The notes: a model not told the origin generated them from the sequence alone. A stretch of DNA of 64,000 bases from Oasisia sp. SBJ-2009 (GCA_964017155.1 OZ024856.1:38065322-38129321), one strand, 5' to 3'; positions 11,545-23,489 are shown, counted from the stretch's first letter. Translations and numbers: made by a program.

Positions 11545-14500
11545 TGACAGCCATTTATTTGTTACCTGCACGCCATCTAGTGTTAATGATTAACTATTAG
11601 TGGTATTGATATGGGATGGGTATATAAGTGTACAGTTAGTCCATCAATCCAAAAAAGTCAATTAAACCATAAGTAGCGATGCTTTCCATATAGACACATC
11701 CGCATACTAAAATACAAAATCATAGCTAAAAATGCATGACATAGCACTGCATACTGGGCATGTTCAAGTATGTTTGCAAGCATTATTTGTTGACATCGGA
11801 AAGAGTAGCAAGCTTCATTCAAAGTGCGTGTGTCCAATGTGCTGTGTGGAGATTGCAGCTGACTACTTTATCGGCATGGGGAAAAAGGCATCAACATAGC
11901 TGGAGCATGCATGTGTAGTTTTGTGTACACATGACATGGTTATGTAGCTCACCTCTTCGCCGTCTCTTCTTCATGTCTCTTTTCATGTTCTGGCATCACA
12001 CGTTTGATAGCTACAGCACACGGACACCAGAAGTTAACATTAAATATATAAATAGCAGTTTCTACTTGTATGATTTACATGAACATTTGACATAGTTTTA
12101 ACATGTTTGACAGCATGTTTTCTTTTATTTGTAATTTACAACTAACAGGTTTTACAAGAAACTCGAACTACTTGGAGTGTATATCATTGTTTACACCCAG
12201 GCCTGAGTGGTTATGATTATCGTAATTGGTAATAGATGAAATAGATATGCATGCCTGTTTTGGTAATATATCAAATAGGCGTACATATGCCCATTTTGCT
12301 AACAGATATAAAATAAGTTCACATGATCATTTTGGTGATAAATGAAATAGGCTCACATTACAACAGTGTGGTTTTTATGGGTGGTTAATTCTTCAGTAAA
12401 CCACTATCCTTCAAACCACATCCTCGTTAATAATCCGTATATCCATTTTATTTCTCTATCACCACAAGTTTGTTTTGCTAATTATCACAATCAGCCTAAT
12501 CTTCCCTCTCACCTCCTTCGAGATCTTTTAATTTCTGAGTGAGCTCTCGCTCAAGCTTCCATGCATTCACACGATTCTTTATTGTCTGTTTCTCACACTT
12601 CAGTTGCTGTGCTAAGTCCCCGTAGATGTCTCTCACCAACTCCTGACAATTCTGACGTTGAACTTCCGTCTCTATCCTGTTGCAATATCACACCAGAAAA
12701 ATTATCATGTTTATGTGACCAATTGTAAAGGCAAGTTCTTATATAGCGCAGTATCCAGTCCTCAGGACCGTTCAAGGCGCTTTACACTTTACTTCCCTGA
12801 CAGACCTGTTCACTCAGACACCATCTCGGCTTCTCTCGGAAGCATCCAGCCATATGCTGCAATTAATGCGCGAAGGCTGCTCGTACACATATCAACCACT
12901 GTCTATAGTCAGGTACTCATTTAAACAGCTGAGTGAACTGGAGCAATGTAGAGTGAAAAAACTTGCCCAAGGTTTTAACGCCGCAGCCAGGATTCGAACC
13001 CGGGTTCTCGTAGTCGAGAGTCCAAAGCTCTACCCCTGAGCTACTGCGCTCTACAAATTGTAACAATGTAAGATACACCATAATGCGCAAATTCCATATT
13101 GTACATTAACGTTATTAAATGAATTGACAGATTCATGACATTTGGCTAAGGTGGCTAAGAAAGTGAAAGAGGCCATAAATATCAAACTGAGAGCCCCTAC
13201 CATGAACAGAGACCAGGGATACCACCTGCCCGCCTTCTCCAACCAAATTATCCCGCCGAAACATGAACCAACACACATGTCACACACGTCGTACGTTTCA
13301 AAAGATATGCTCCAAAGTACGTTAATTTCTTACAACATAACCGTATATTGGAGTCATGAACAGTATATGCCATATAGTCAAATATCATTGTTCAACATAA
13401 AAACACATATAAGGTGTTGAGAACTCAAACACTTACTGGTACCATAAGTTCCGCATTTCTTCGTCTTCGAAAAATTGCTTCAGACTGCCAATCGTTGCTG
13501 CCTGCAAAATATACGAGATTGACAAATAAACCTTCCCGAACATTGTCATATGCCACTGCGGGAACAGCGCCACTCAACTAGAGACAAAACATTATCGTGT
13601 TAACAACAACGAATCTTGCTTAAAGTACACCATGCATGCCTAGCGGAAGGGAATCCAGGGGACAGCGGTAGAAAACATGATATGTGTTGAGAGCTTTAGG
13701 TTTGCTTAACATAATGATTAAAAGAGAAAACGGCTTTTTTGGTGTAGCTATTGCTAATCACTTTAATTACAACTGCAAAGGTTTTTGTTTGAGACCATAT
13801 TTTCATAATAAACCAATTTTGCTTTTGCGATTTCTCGGTTACACTGATGGCACTGTCGTGAGTAATGTGACCTGTCCACAGATGAACGTGATTTACGCCA
13901 AAGTCGTGTGATTTCCGGGGTCATCCAGGCCAACGGCTTTTGTGAGACAGATTTAGATTCTGGTGCATGCCTGTCAAACAATGTCTTGAGCATGTGACGG
14001 TACTGTTTGTATAAGTCTGATACGTTTTATTTAGGATGTGCAACAAGGTCGGATATGAAGATCTCAGCCATTAATGCTGCAATGTTGATATTGTGAATAG
14101 CTTTGTAAAACGCATTGTGTTTGAACACGGCTGGGAACCTTAAGATCACCTATTACTGTGTTATGGTCTGATAAACCTTATGAAATTGTGGGTGTCTGTC
14201 TTTACAGGGTGAGTGAGTGTTCAAAAGGTGAAGCCAACGGACATATTTGTGTTGTGTCAAACGATGCCAGGATATCATTAAACGTGACAGTTGTTGCAGA
14301 GAGTGTATCCAGATAAAGATTAAAATCACCGACAATATAAAATGTTGTGTGCATGGTTGCACATTTGCCAAGAGATCCTGGAATTCTTCGAAGAAATTAA
14401 CAGAGTGGCCAGGAGGGGGAGAAATACAAATACAATATCCAGAGAAACATGAATTTGAGATGTCGACACATATACACTCAAAGCTGGAATAGTCAGGGCT

Positions 14501-14880
14501 GGTATGCAGGTTTACCTTGGACAGTTGAAAGTGAGACAACCAGCACCACCATCTCGTCCGACTGGACGTGGTCGATGTGGAAGAAAGGCGGGGAAATGAC
14601 AGCAATACATGCGGCTGTGTCATGGGATCTTAGCCACGGCTCTGTTACGGCAAGAATATCAATTGTAATTGTAATGTGTATACTTAAAATACTGTTCAGT
14701 TAAATCAATTAAATAACCAACTTTTTAATACTAAAGCTTTTATGAAATATATCAGCCGTAATTTTGAATGCAATTTTGCTGTGAGTCGTCCTTCCATCAA
14801 TGTTATGTCTTATGACAACCTGTATGAATGCATTTTCAAAGGTCTTAACAAATAAGAAAGCCGATACTGCCGTTTTTAAC

Positions 14881-14925
<45 letters not shown>

Positions 14926-17900
14926 TGACCTTCAAAACAATCAGTCGTGTTGTTTCAACTAAGATCCTACTGCTAACGAGTGAAAATTATGGCTTCACGC
15001 ATTCAAACATTCTTACATATAGTGATGCTATTTCTGTTCAAGCCTGTGAGTGTACGGATGTTCTTGCCATAACATCACATCACCCAGCAAGGTCACGAGT
15101 GCCTATTTTGGAAACACCAAAACTACACATCATTTGAGCTATTTATTTAATTCATACATATCCATGAAATTTTGGTTTGTGTCACTCCCAGCTAGCTGTG
15201 CCACTGTTGGTCATCAATGTGCATTCTTACACTTTGAACCATTAGTTAATGTAGGGAACTGATGACCCCTCTAAATTCCAGTTAGCTGTGCCACTGTTGG
15301 TCATCAATATGCACTCTTACACTTTGAACCATCAGTTAATGTAGGGAACCGATGACCCCTGTAAATTCCAACGCTGAAGCTTTAACAACAATACAATGTT
15401 TTGTTGCTGTTGTGACATCATCGCATTACTTTACAGGATTACGCATTACTTTACAATTTCATGTTGCCATTGTTTTGACCAGTTTCGGACTTATGTTGTG
15501 CCATACATTGGTGCAAGTACAGTTCCGACAAGAGCTGATTTGTAAAAGTGTGACCACTTTATAAAAACGTTCTATTGCATAGTGTTTAATTCCCATGGTG
15601 GAAGCCGCTGACACTACGCGTAGACATGCTGCGCTATATGGCATCTCTGTGTGGATGTAGATATTGATTTCCTGGTCAAGTCCACGCCCTCGGAGGGTGT
15701 GATTTACTATTGTGTTACGTAGGTACACAATAACACTTTAGATTGTACCATATCGGTCAAAAATAAATATGTTTATAATGTTATTATGAAACTCTTTGGC
15801 ATTGTTTCTGGCCATTTCATTCAATTTAGTACTTCTTTACACTATCTTCATATACTTATACTTATTATACTATTGTAGTTATAGCGGCAAGCAAAGACAC
15901 GGCAAAGCACCAGACGAAGTAGTAGATTTCATGTATCATGTATCAGTGGTAGCGGATTCACAGTACAAGCAAAGAAGTGTATCAACGGATTGTCAAACAT
16001 GTAACAAACTAAAGCATGTCAGGACAAATATAAGAAGATCGCTCAATTTGTGCCAACGTTGATAGTAAACTGGTGTATGGACCCTCATGAAAGAACTGGA
16101 AAGAAAAACCTAAGTATAATACAAGAATGTTAAGGAAGGTCTAAATTTCAACAGGAAACATTCACTGACAAATAAAGAACTTTACGGGGATGTAGACAAA
16201 CTCACAAGTACGATATCTGTCTCTGCTATTGGAACAACAAGAACCAGTGCCATTGTTCATCCTGTAATTGACACCCACTCATGACAAGACAACGAAAGGG
16301 AAAAAGAAGAAAACATACGCCAAGCAAATATACGAATAGTTTACGTTGCAGTGACCGACCTTACAGTCTCAGTGAAGAAATATGTTCCTATTTATCGTGG
16401 AACAGACACACTGCTCAGTGCTTTAGTGACTTTTAATTTTCGTATCTTTTCCAAAACACTTGCGAAGTGGAGTATCGTAACTGCTAATTTTGTGTTAAAC
16501 AACAGCAGATGAACCCCGATATCTCAACTGCGAGTCTGACATTACTTCCTTCCATGTTCCTGTGACAGCGATGTGCTACACATTAAAAAATATATGTAAC
16601 TTTCTTGGGGCAAAAACATCATGGACAGAACTTTGGTGTTATTGTTTATTCTTAATAATATGCATACATATATTCAAAATCTGTGTGTGTGCACAATATG
16701 TGTAAAGGCGAGTCTATCTATCTAGAAACCGTTTTATGAGGTTAGTAGGTCAGCATTACAACGTATTAGGTTAGAAGTGGTTGGATCTCTCATATATGTC
16801 CAGGCAATAATGTAGTATACTCTTGGAAGGCCCCTAACAGAATATAATCTTAAATAAATCTTAAAGGACAAACAAAGTTAACTTTTACGTGGCATACACC
16901 TAATAGAGTTAATATAAAGTAACAATTTCCACATATACTCAATTTTTTAACGCCAGCGGTTTACCAGAAAAATATTTTGTAACACCCAGCTATCCAAATG
17001 CTATGCGCTACCCCATCTTAGACAAAGAATGACGTCACGACAGTGATCGAGGCGCTCTCTACGTAGATTCCCTGCATAGGGTTTGGCTGTTGTCATGAAA
17101 TGGCTGCAACTCGGCAACGCGCGTAACATGCTGATGACGGTAAATATAAAGTTGTCTATTATTGTTATCGCTGAAATCATCCCATCAACTGATGATACAT
17201 GTCTACATCAAAGCATTTCTCCTCAAAATGGACCGAGCAAAGTGACAAACAGTACGCCCGCAAATCACCAACCTGAATCCATTGCTTCAATACTACCGGT
17301 TGTTTCAACTATTATTGCAACCGTATGCCGAACACGAAGGCATAATTACTAAAGTTTACCATAGATTTAACCACAGATTTAGATATACGTCTATAAGCAG
17401 CTGCTAGATGTCACGCCAACTGAACGAACTGTCGAAGACTCGAAGTTGTTGACCCTTAACGACGTCGCCGGAAGCTGACCGAGATATAGAATGCCGCGCG
17501 CTGAATGGCCAAGCCAAATTAACCCTTCACCTATGGCGACGTCTAGACCATCGTGGATTTTGTTAGAATTTTAGACTTTAAAGTCACATTCTGAGTAAAC
17601 CGCTGACGTTAAAAAATTGAGTATATGTGGAAATTGTTACTTTGTATAAACTCTATTAGGTGTATGACACGAAGCCGTAGCCTTTTTTGTCCTTTAAAGA
17701 TTGTATGTTCCATTACTCGTTGCTCAGTCCCATATTTTGGGGCAGAAATCAGCAAAATTGTAGGTTGCATGTTTTATTTTATCAATTCACATGGGAGCAA
17801 TTTAATTCACCTATTACAGACATCCCACCGAAAGAAATCGCAGTCCGATCAATTGAAAATTGGGAGTTACAACCCTTTGGAAAAATTATGGCATTCTTGT

Positions 17901-18524
17901 CATCGAAATTATTATTTAATATCACGAAAAAGGCACCAGCAATATTTTCCTGCTAGTCAACGGAGCTCGTGGCCAGGCAGCATTATTTGAAAACTAAATG
18001 TATCGTATTACATCTTATAACTGCAATCAATTACCTTGTCCAACAGCTTGCGTTTGGTTTCCTGGAGATTCGGTTGAATACCCGGTTCCTCTTTGACTGT
18101 CATCTGGTAGTTGGGTCTAAAATAAAGTTGTATAGAAAATCGTTTTAAATTTAACTATTAACAAATATCTAATCTGATGTAATATTTGACATACAGATTT
18201 TTACAGACTGTATTTGCATGGCAAGGCTGTTGCAAAAGGTGAAGAACAACAAGGAAATTAGTAGAAATGTTTTGCACAAACACTCAATGTCTTAATTAAT
18301 TAATATTACATGTTCACTCCAATGCGTTTTTTATATAGCAACGGCTAGAGCCCATTACAACCACAAGTACGTTTTGTCTTTTGCACATATTCTGTTATGA
18401 TGTTTTCTATATGAATCATCCGATTAAAACATGTTAGTTCAAAGCGGAAAACTGACTTGTGTGCTTTGTTAGGCGCTGGCTCAGTGGGCGTTGGTGGTCG
18501 TTTCTGTCCCTTCTGCTTCTGTTC
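6038..18524 (-). CDS. UBN1: Ubinuclein-like gene (UBN1/UBN2 family), C-terminal two thirds
   Basis: Ubinuclein is a nuclear subunit of the HIRA complex, which deposits histone H3.3 independently of replication. Nine exons can be read on the minus strand: 18524-18457, 18116-18035, 13501-13437, 12676-12513, 12010-11953, 8659-8588, 7683-7549, 7071-7009 and 6146-6038. Every junction has GT and AG and keeps one frame. Exons 2-5 match the helical region before the middle domain (FFEDEEM, IYGDLAQQL, AIKRVMPEHEKRHEEE). Exons 6-8 match the ubinuclein middle domain (QFQWTDQI, LLCDVV, IWAGWM). The tail after this domain is short (about 40 residues), whereas vertebrate ubinucleins have hundreds, so further exons or a truncated form are possible. 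The HIRA-binding HRD region was not found upstream. Family assignment is from memory of UBN1; no alignment was run. Confidence 0.72.
7009..7071 (-). CDS. UBN1: Ubinuclein-like exon h
   Basis: A 63-nt exon, read in phase 2 as KLWTKTATIHQLAFP and on; compare the LF-x5-H pattern after the WM of vertebrate ubinucleins. Acceptor TTTTTAG, donor GTGAGT. Confidence 0.6.
7181..7258. repeat. (ACGC)n microsatellite in ubinuclein-like intron
   Basis: About 19 copies of ACGC between exons h and g. Confidence 0.95.
7549..7683 (-). CDS. UBN1: Ubinuclein-like exon g (middle domain)
   Basis: A 135-nt exon encoding GLLCDVVRTKDKLL, then LKDFFEFKIVHIWAGWMTT, the core of the ubinuclein middle domain (leucine-rich helix, then W-x-x-W-M). 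Acceptor CTACCAG, donor GTATGC. Confidence 0.75.
8588..8659 (-). CDS. UBN1: Ubinuclein-like exon f (start of middle domain)
   Basis: Encodes GRRFVQVTKQFQWTDQI, the entry to the ubinuclein middle domain. Two acceptors lie 8 nt apart: TTGATAAG (exon start 8659) keeps the frame from exon e, while the better-looking AATGCAG (8651) would need another exon between. Donor GTATTC. Confidence 0.7.
9240..9373. repeat. Palindrome with ~50-bp arms and (TA)n loop
   Basis: ATAAATAACATTTAAAAAGT and on (9240-9290) is mirrored by its complement at 9321-9373. The same 24-bp arm start also occurs directly at about 8954. Confidence 0.85.
9440..11190 (-). mobile_element. Decayed LINE, reverse transcriptase and 3' part
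   Basis: The minus strand reads, in order, REKRKAARRVVDKAKTEREM, KDKNGKLVTDRKEVLQVW, then FKLNLGLRQGSALS and YADGLAMVV (catalytic YADD changed to YADG), then RNMFKWSAHVERM and PRKRRGKAGRK. Several stops. It lies in the ubinuclein-like intron between exons e and f, in the same orientation. Confidence 0.75.
11473..11541. repeat. (GT)n microsatellite
   Basis: About 34 GT copies in the ubinuclein-like intron. Confidence 0.95.
11953..12010 (-). CDS. UBN1: Ubinuclein-like exon e
   Basis: A 58-nt exon encoding IKRVMPEHEKRHEEETAK, matching the MPE-containing helix of ubinucleins. Acceptor GCTGTAG, donor GTGAGC, phase 2 out. Confidence 0.7.
12513..12676 (-). CDS. UBN1: Ubinuclein-like exon d (helical)
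   Basis: A 164-nt exon encoding a long charged helix (IETEVQRQNCQELVRDIYGD and on), predicted coiled coil. Acceptor AACAG, donor GTGAGA. Confidence 0.75.
12729..13055 (-). mobile_element. tRNA-derived SINE with 8-bp target duplication
   Basis: The minus-strand head has an A box (TAGCTCAGGGGTAGAGC) and a B box (GGTTCGAATCC), then a body and a tail containing GCGCTATATAAG. AATTGTAA flanks both ends (12721-12728, 13056-13063). The anticodon stem does not pair, so this is not a working tRNA gene. Confidence 0.85.
13437..13501 (-). CDS. UBN1: Ubinuclein-like exon c
   Basis: A 65-nt exon encoding AATIGSLKQFFEDEEMRNLW. The FF and following acidic residues match the start of the conserved helical region. 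Acceptor TTTGCAG, donor GTAAGT. Confidence 0.7.
13763..14640 (-). mobile_element. CR1-type LINE fragment, endonuclease and linker
   Basis: Minus-strand pieces read SSFECICVDISNS, PPGHSV, FFEEFQDLL, then downstream LFDRHAPESKSVSQKPLAWM and AKAKLVYYE, the end of the APE endonuclease and the linker before RT. Frameshifts and stops throughout. Confidence 0.65.
14885..14918. repeat. (TA)n microsatellite
   Basis: About 16 TA copies. Confidence 0.9.
15191..15369. repeat. 90-bp tandem duplication
   Basis: TAGCTGTGCCACTGTTGGTC begins both copies (15193 and 15283); the copies differ at a handful of sites. Confidence 0.9.
15370..16860. other. Ubinuclein-like intron, nothing recognised
   Basis: AT-rich intron sequence. 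Short open frames only, none with a recognisable motif. Confidence 0.4.
16865..17693. mobile_element. 829-bp inverted-repeat element with TTAA target site
   Basis: Ends begin AGGACAAA next to TTAA on both sides (16861-16864, 17694-17697). The ~115-bp arms match, for example ACACCTAATAGAGTT and CACATATACTCAATTTTTTA. Target choice suggests a piggyBac- or Kolobok-type non-autonomous element. It lies in the intron between exons b and c. Confidence 0.8.
18035..18116 (-). CDS. UBN1: Ubinuclein-like exon b
   Basis: Contains MTVKEEPG, a SUMO-site-like motif, and ends KRKLLDK at a GTAATT donor. Phase 2 in, phase 0 out. Confidence 0.65.
18457..18524 (-). CDS. UBN1: Ubinuclein-like exon a
   Basis: Basic, proline-rich stretch (QKRPPTPTEPAP) between an AG acceptor (CTGTAG) and a GTCAGT donor. 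Phase 0 in, phase 2 out, which fits the next exon. It is the least conserved exon of the set, so its place in the gene rests on frame. Confidence 0.5.
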
Positions 18525-18689
18525 CTACAGTGTTTATAATACCCAGTACAAAGTTCAACAATATAACTCACACCTTTCATGGTACAAGTTACAAGTAGCA
18601 CCAATTGTGTTTATCTCACAATGCATTAGTTTGTGCCACTTTAAACAAAAAATACAGTGTACAAAGAAAACTAACTAATAATACCGCTG

Positions 18690-19250
18690 TATAAAACAAT
18701 AGTTAGGCTTCATTTCGAATATTGTGTACAAGCATGGATGCCATATCGCAAGAAGGCTACTGATATGCTAGACAGAGTACAAAGGAGAGCAACCAAAATG
18801 ATACCAGAACTCAGGATTATTAGTTATGAAATGCGTCTAAACGAATATAGTTTAACAACACTAGAAATCAGGAGATTGAGAGGAGATCAGATAGAAGTGT
18901 TTAAATATTGAATGGGTATGAAAATATTGACAGAAACATGTTTTCACGGTTAAGGAAGAGAGACAGACTAGAGGACAAATTAACAAAGAAGCAGTGTAGA
19001 CTAGATTTAGAAAATTCACATTTTCACAAAAAACAGTAAATTAATCCAACAGATTATCAGCTGATTGTGTAGGTGCTAGTTGTGATAATGTGTTTAAGAA
19101 TCAAATTGACATATATCTCAGAAGGGCAGGGTACATTTATATAGATAGGTTGGACTCTCAATAAGCCAAAGGGCTTCCTTGTCCACCTGCCATCTAGAGT
19201 TGTTTCTCTATGTGGCAATCTTGTTAAATCTTGAATTGCGGCCTAGTAAT
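18690..19250 (+). mobile_element. 3' fragment of the 27-29.7 kb LINE family
   Basis: Matches 29120-29690: KKATDMLDRVQRRATKMI, then the 3' end GGTTGGACTCTCAATAAGCC and TCTTGTTAAATCTTG. It is 5'-truncated and carries frameshifts. Confidence 0.85.
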
Positions 19251-19562
19251 TAACACATTGTCTTGTATTATATGAGGTGTATTTTTATTGTAATATGTAT
19301 ATTAGGGTGGCCAAAAAAATGTAATCAACCACGCATACAGGTTAAGAAGATGAGGTTGTGTGAGAAAACTGTGTGAACATTTAAGAGAAAATTAATTTGA
19401 GAGTAAAACCTCTCAACGCACCCAAAGTTTTAGTAAACTCACTTATTGTGATAAATTAAAAAACTTGCCTATTTGAGAGTCATGTGTTAAATAGTGAACT
19501 TTTACATGTTATATGAACTTTATGTTGATTTGGATTCATATCTGTTCGTAGAAAAATGTCAG

Positions 19563-20050
19563 GTTAGTTGCCCAAACTAAAACTTTGGGCAACTCTGGTA
19601 ATTTGCATAAATCCAAGATGGCCACTGGTCATATCTTTAAAATTACTTCAGAACCACTTGTATAAGAATTATGTATAACTCTTTTTCTAGCGGTATTTGG
19701 GTATGTAGAATCCATTTTTGATGTGAAATGTTCAGTTCAATATCAAGATCAGTTGCCAAAGGTCAGGTGAAAGTCAAAGTTGACCTTTCAGTGGGCAATA
19801 AATATATTTTATGTTCCCATTTATCAACACTTTGACCTTTGCCTGACCTTCAGTGTATGACCCTGACCTTGAACTGAACATTTAATATAAAACAATGGAT
19901 TCTACGCACCCAAAATACACAAAAAAGAGTTATTATACATAATTCTAAGACAAGTGGTTCTAAAGTAATTTATTAGATATGACCAGTGACCATGTTGGAT
20001 TTATGCAAATTCCCAGAGTTGCCCCCAAAGTTGGCATTTTGGCAACCGAG
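19563..20050. mobile_element. Foldback element, ~230-bp arms
   Basis: The arms pair along nearly their full length (for example TAATTTGCATAAATCCAAG, then CTGGTCATATCT, then GAACCACTTGT), leaving a short centre rich in AGGTCA/TGACCT half-sites. No coding capacity. Confidence 0.85.
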
Positions 20051-20307
20051 CTGAATTTGTTCTCGGACCAGGTATGAGTCGAAAACAACAACACATTTCA
20101 TAGGATAGAATATTTCTAGGTTCGCTATTAAACATGTGACTGTTAAATGGACTCATTCCTAGTTATCACTATAATGCAAGCCTCACCTTGTTAGGCCATA
20201 TGCGTCTTTAATTTCAAATGGTTTCACCATGTATAATTTGGCCAGTCTAATCATGAATATGTGTTTACTTATATCATGCTATATATAAACATATATAGAC
20301 ATAGATG

Positions 20308-20308
<1 letters not shown>

Positions 20309-20369
<61 letters not shown>
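20309..20369. repeat. (TA)n microsatellite next to the Gag-like ORF
   Basis: About 30 TA copies. Confidence 0.95.
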
Positions 20370-20372
<3 letters not shown>

Positions 20373-20382
20373 GCACACATAC

Positions 20383-20871
20383 CGCCTGTTTTATCATGTC
20401 TATTGTCATGTCCTTGGTCAGCTGTAGTCTCGACATCTGCTGCATCTCGCCACGTAGTTTGCTGTCAGAGATGCCGCTGACGAGACGATCCCGTATCTGT
20501 GTGCTGATATCCCCAAATGCACAATCGATCGCTAACTCTCTTACTCTGCTGATGTATACTTCCGCATTTTCACCATTCTTCTGTGTTAGTTTGAAAAACT
20601 GTACCCTCTTCTCTATTACATGTTCTTCTCGCTCAAAGTGTTTCTTCCAAGCATCTCTGACGTGGTAGTACTGCTGTCGCTGCTCTTCTGATAATTCCAA
20701 TGACTTATAGATATCATCTGCTTTATCTCCCATGGTGCATAGCAGGCATGCTATTTGCATTCTGTCGGACAAGGCAAGCAGCTCTTCAAATCTGTACTTT
20801 TCCCACTGTGCTATCCATTCAGGCCATTTGTCTGGACGTTGGAACTCGAAGGGACCTAGCTGTTGAGCCAT
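20383..20871 (-). CDS. Intact Gag-like ORF, Ty3-type, possible exon
   Basis: An open frame of 163 codons from ATG at 20871. It resembles the capsid region of Ty3-like Gag: WPEWIAQWEKYR near residue 16, MGDKADDIY, HVIEKRVQFFKL, YISRVRELAIDCAFG and IRDRLVSGI. No stop or frameshift, unlike the pol relics in this window. No CCHC zinc knuckle and no pol follow: the frame runs into a (TA)n tract at about 20369. A TTTGTTAG acceptor sits just before the ATG and a GTATGT donor at 20382 ends the frame in phase 0. It could be a truncated retroelement, a domesticated Gag gene or an exon joined to the ubinuclein-like gene on the same strand. Confidence 0.55.
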
Positions 20872-20889
20872 CTCACACACCTAACAAAT

Positions 20890-23160
20890 AGCAACAACAA
20901 AACATAACTATAATTACAAGAGAATGACAAATACAGCACAATGTATGGCATGTGTTGAGACTTGACAAAGCTCTTCCCTGAGTCCAATGATCCTGTCATC
21001 CCATGACACATAAAATATTCTTATTTTCTTTTGGAGTGGGTTATTATGCAACATCCTTACACTAAATGCCTACTGTGTCAAAAACACACTTCTAGTCAAG
21101 CAAATTTACAATGGTTTATATCTATATATCAACCTGACGTTAACACTCGACCAGCTTACTTACTGTTACAAGCTTAGACCATTTGATCCACATCATTCTA
21201 AGCCATAACGATAATGTTTATTGAAACCAAGTAGGTATACGATTTGTTCAAAGTACATCAATTAATTAATATAAGCATACATACACATATTATTTCATCT
21301 TCATATACTAGTATTAGCCTATATGGTAGACCAACAATACATACAAACATGTGTACTTATAATAATTATTGTTGTACTAAAAACAATCATAATCATCTAA
21401 CGTTTACAAACAGGGGTCGGTATTCGGTCAGTAGCTAAATATTGGATCTATCAAGTTAAGTCTACACTTAAATCAATAATTAACTATACAATAATTCATC
21501 CTTGATATTTCTTAAGCATGCATGCACACATGTGCATCCGCATACATATAAACGTACACGCACACAAACCTACATGCACACATGCACAAACACGCACACA
21601 CACACACACAAACACTCTATACATTAACTTGTTCATAATATTTACCTCATGAATTTTTTTATTTACTCCAACATATAACATTGACCAATTATAATAATAT
21701 CCTTAGTATTATTAGCTTGGGGTATATATACCTTTATGATAAAACTATTGAAGTCCATTGAACTATGTAGTGAATTGGTAATTATGAATGAAATGTATTT
21801 TGGTGAATCATAGTCACTGCCTAATCTCTCATCGTAATCAATCATAATCAACATTTTCTCTAGTTATTCATACGAGTGGATGAAAAGAATCACAGCCAAA
21901 TTGTGTGAAAAGAGTATGACTTTTTACTCTATTGTTGTCTAGAATATTACTTTCTATCTTTGTCAATTATCACTTACAGGTGACAGTATAACAGTCACAT
22001 CATTTTAAAGATATTTTATCTGGTTGTCCATGTGTGATGATAAGAAACACAAACAAATTGCATGAAGGCAGCGACATGACTGGTCTTTGGTGGTTTTTAG
22101 TCCAGATGGAGTTATCTACTTCCACTCCATTCAACCAGCCACGTGATCAGAATGCAGTTGATATTGATCATCAAGGTGTATGGCATTTCATTATATAGTT
22201 GTTCAGAATCTTAAGTTTGCAAGTTTGTTACCTACAGTAACACCATTTTAAAGATAATTAAAAAAGCACCAAAATAAATAAACTCAATGTACTCAGAAGA
22301 TACAGCTTAATATGTGGAATACAAAATAGGTATGTTTCCAGGCAGGCTACGTACCTGGCCTTCAGTGGAAAGCAGTGGGCAGACACAAAATACACAATTA
22401 GCCATGATTCCCAGCAGGCCACCTATCCTCCAGAGTTTGGGATCAAGCCAGGCAATCCCGAAAAAACAATAATTATTATTCTTTCCATGCTTGTTCAGAT
22501 AGACACAGGCAAAATGTGGACACGAAGTTTTTGGGGATGCCCTGGGGTGCACTTGGAAACATTCAATTAACTGCAAATCATAGGGTCACCACTGTATTGG
22601 CCCAATTGGCGTTTGCTCCGGTTATCCATATGAGATGACAAGAAACACAGCTATACTGTGTGAATGCGAAACGACAAGTAGCATTGCCATTGGAACTGTG
22701 TGGCAGTTGGTCACTGTTAACTGTGCACGTAACATAGTCTGGGAGCTTTCATCATCCAGTGCAACTAAACGTCAAACTCGGGAGTATTATACTGGTGATC
22801 ACAGTGATTAAGATGTGTTTTGTTACACATATTTTGGTACACCTACCACAGAATACTCATGATTTATATTGTATGTTATGCAAAATAAAATACAATGATA
22901 TGACAACCATGATAGTGATGATGATTTTATTATACATACTGGAAAATGTGAATGTGTCATTTATAAATAAAATATAAATACAGCTAGAGTACACCATACA
23001 CGAGGACTACATCAGATCTGCTAGTACTTGTGGTCACTGATGCCTGGCTATGGGGTCATTCCGTGTCAGATGTATACCAGAATGCGTTAGTGGTATATTG
23101 CTAATAGTAATACTAACGAAATTAAGCAGTGCATACACTGAAACAGATTACACCAACATT
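20890..23160. other. No gene recognised
   Basis: AT-rich. Diverged repeats of a stretch containing ACAAGAAACACA and CATTTTAAAGATA occur near 21.98, 22.25 and 22.63 kb. No open frame with a known motif. Confidence 0.4.
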
Positions 23161-23165
23161 ATATT

Positions 23166-23198
<33 letters not shown>

Positions 23199-23209
23199 AC
23201 ACACCCACA

Positions 23210-23277
<68 letters not shown>

Positions 23278-23344
23278 ACATACCCACCCACACCACCCAC
23301 ACCACACACCCATCCACCCCCACACACACACCCACACACACACA

Positions 23345-23421
<77 letters not shown>

Positions 23422-23483
23422 ACTCACACACTCACACACTCACACACTCACACACTCACACTCACATATATATATATATATAT
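23166..23483. repeat. Compound (CA)n/(CT)n microsatellite
   Basis: CA tracts with CCACAC, CTCTCT and CACTCACA variants, ending in (TA)n. The threonine-histidine and valine-cysteine frames across it are artefacts. Confidence 0.95.
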
Positions 23484-23489
23484 AATGCA

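Noticed and set aside
12983..13055. tRNA gene on the minus strand
   Set aside because: A and B boxes are good, but the anticodon arm does not pair, the acceptor stem has mismatches, and it is the head of a SINE with target duplications.
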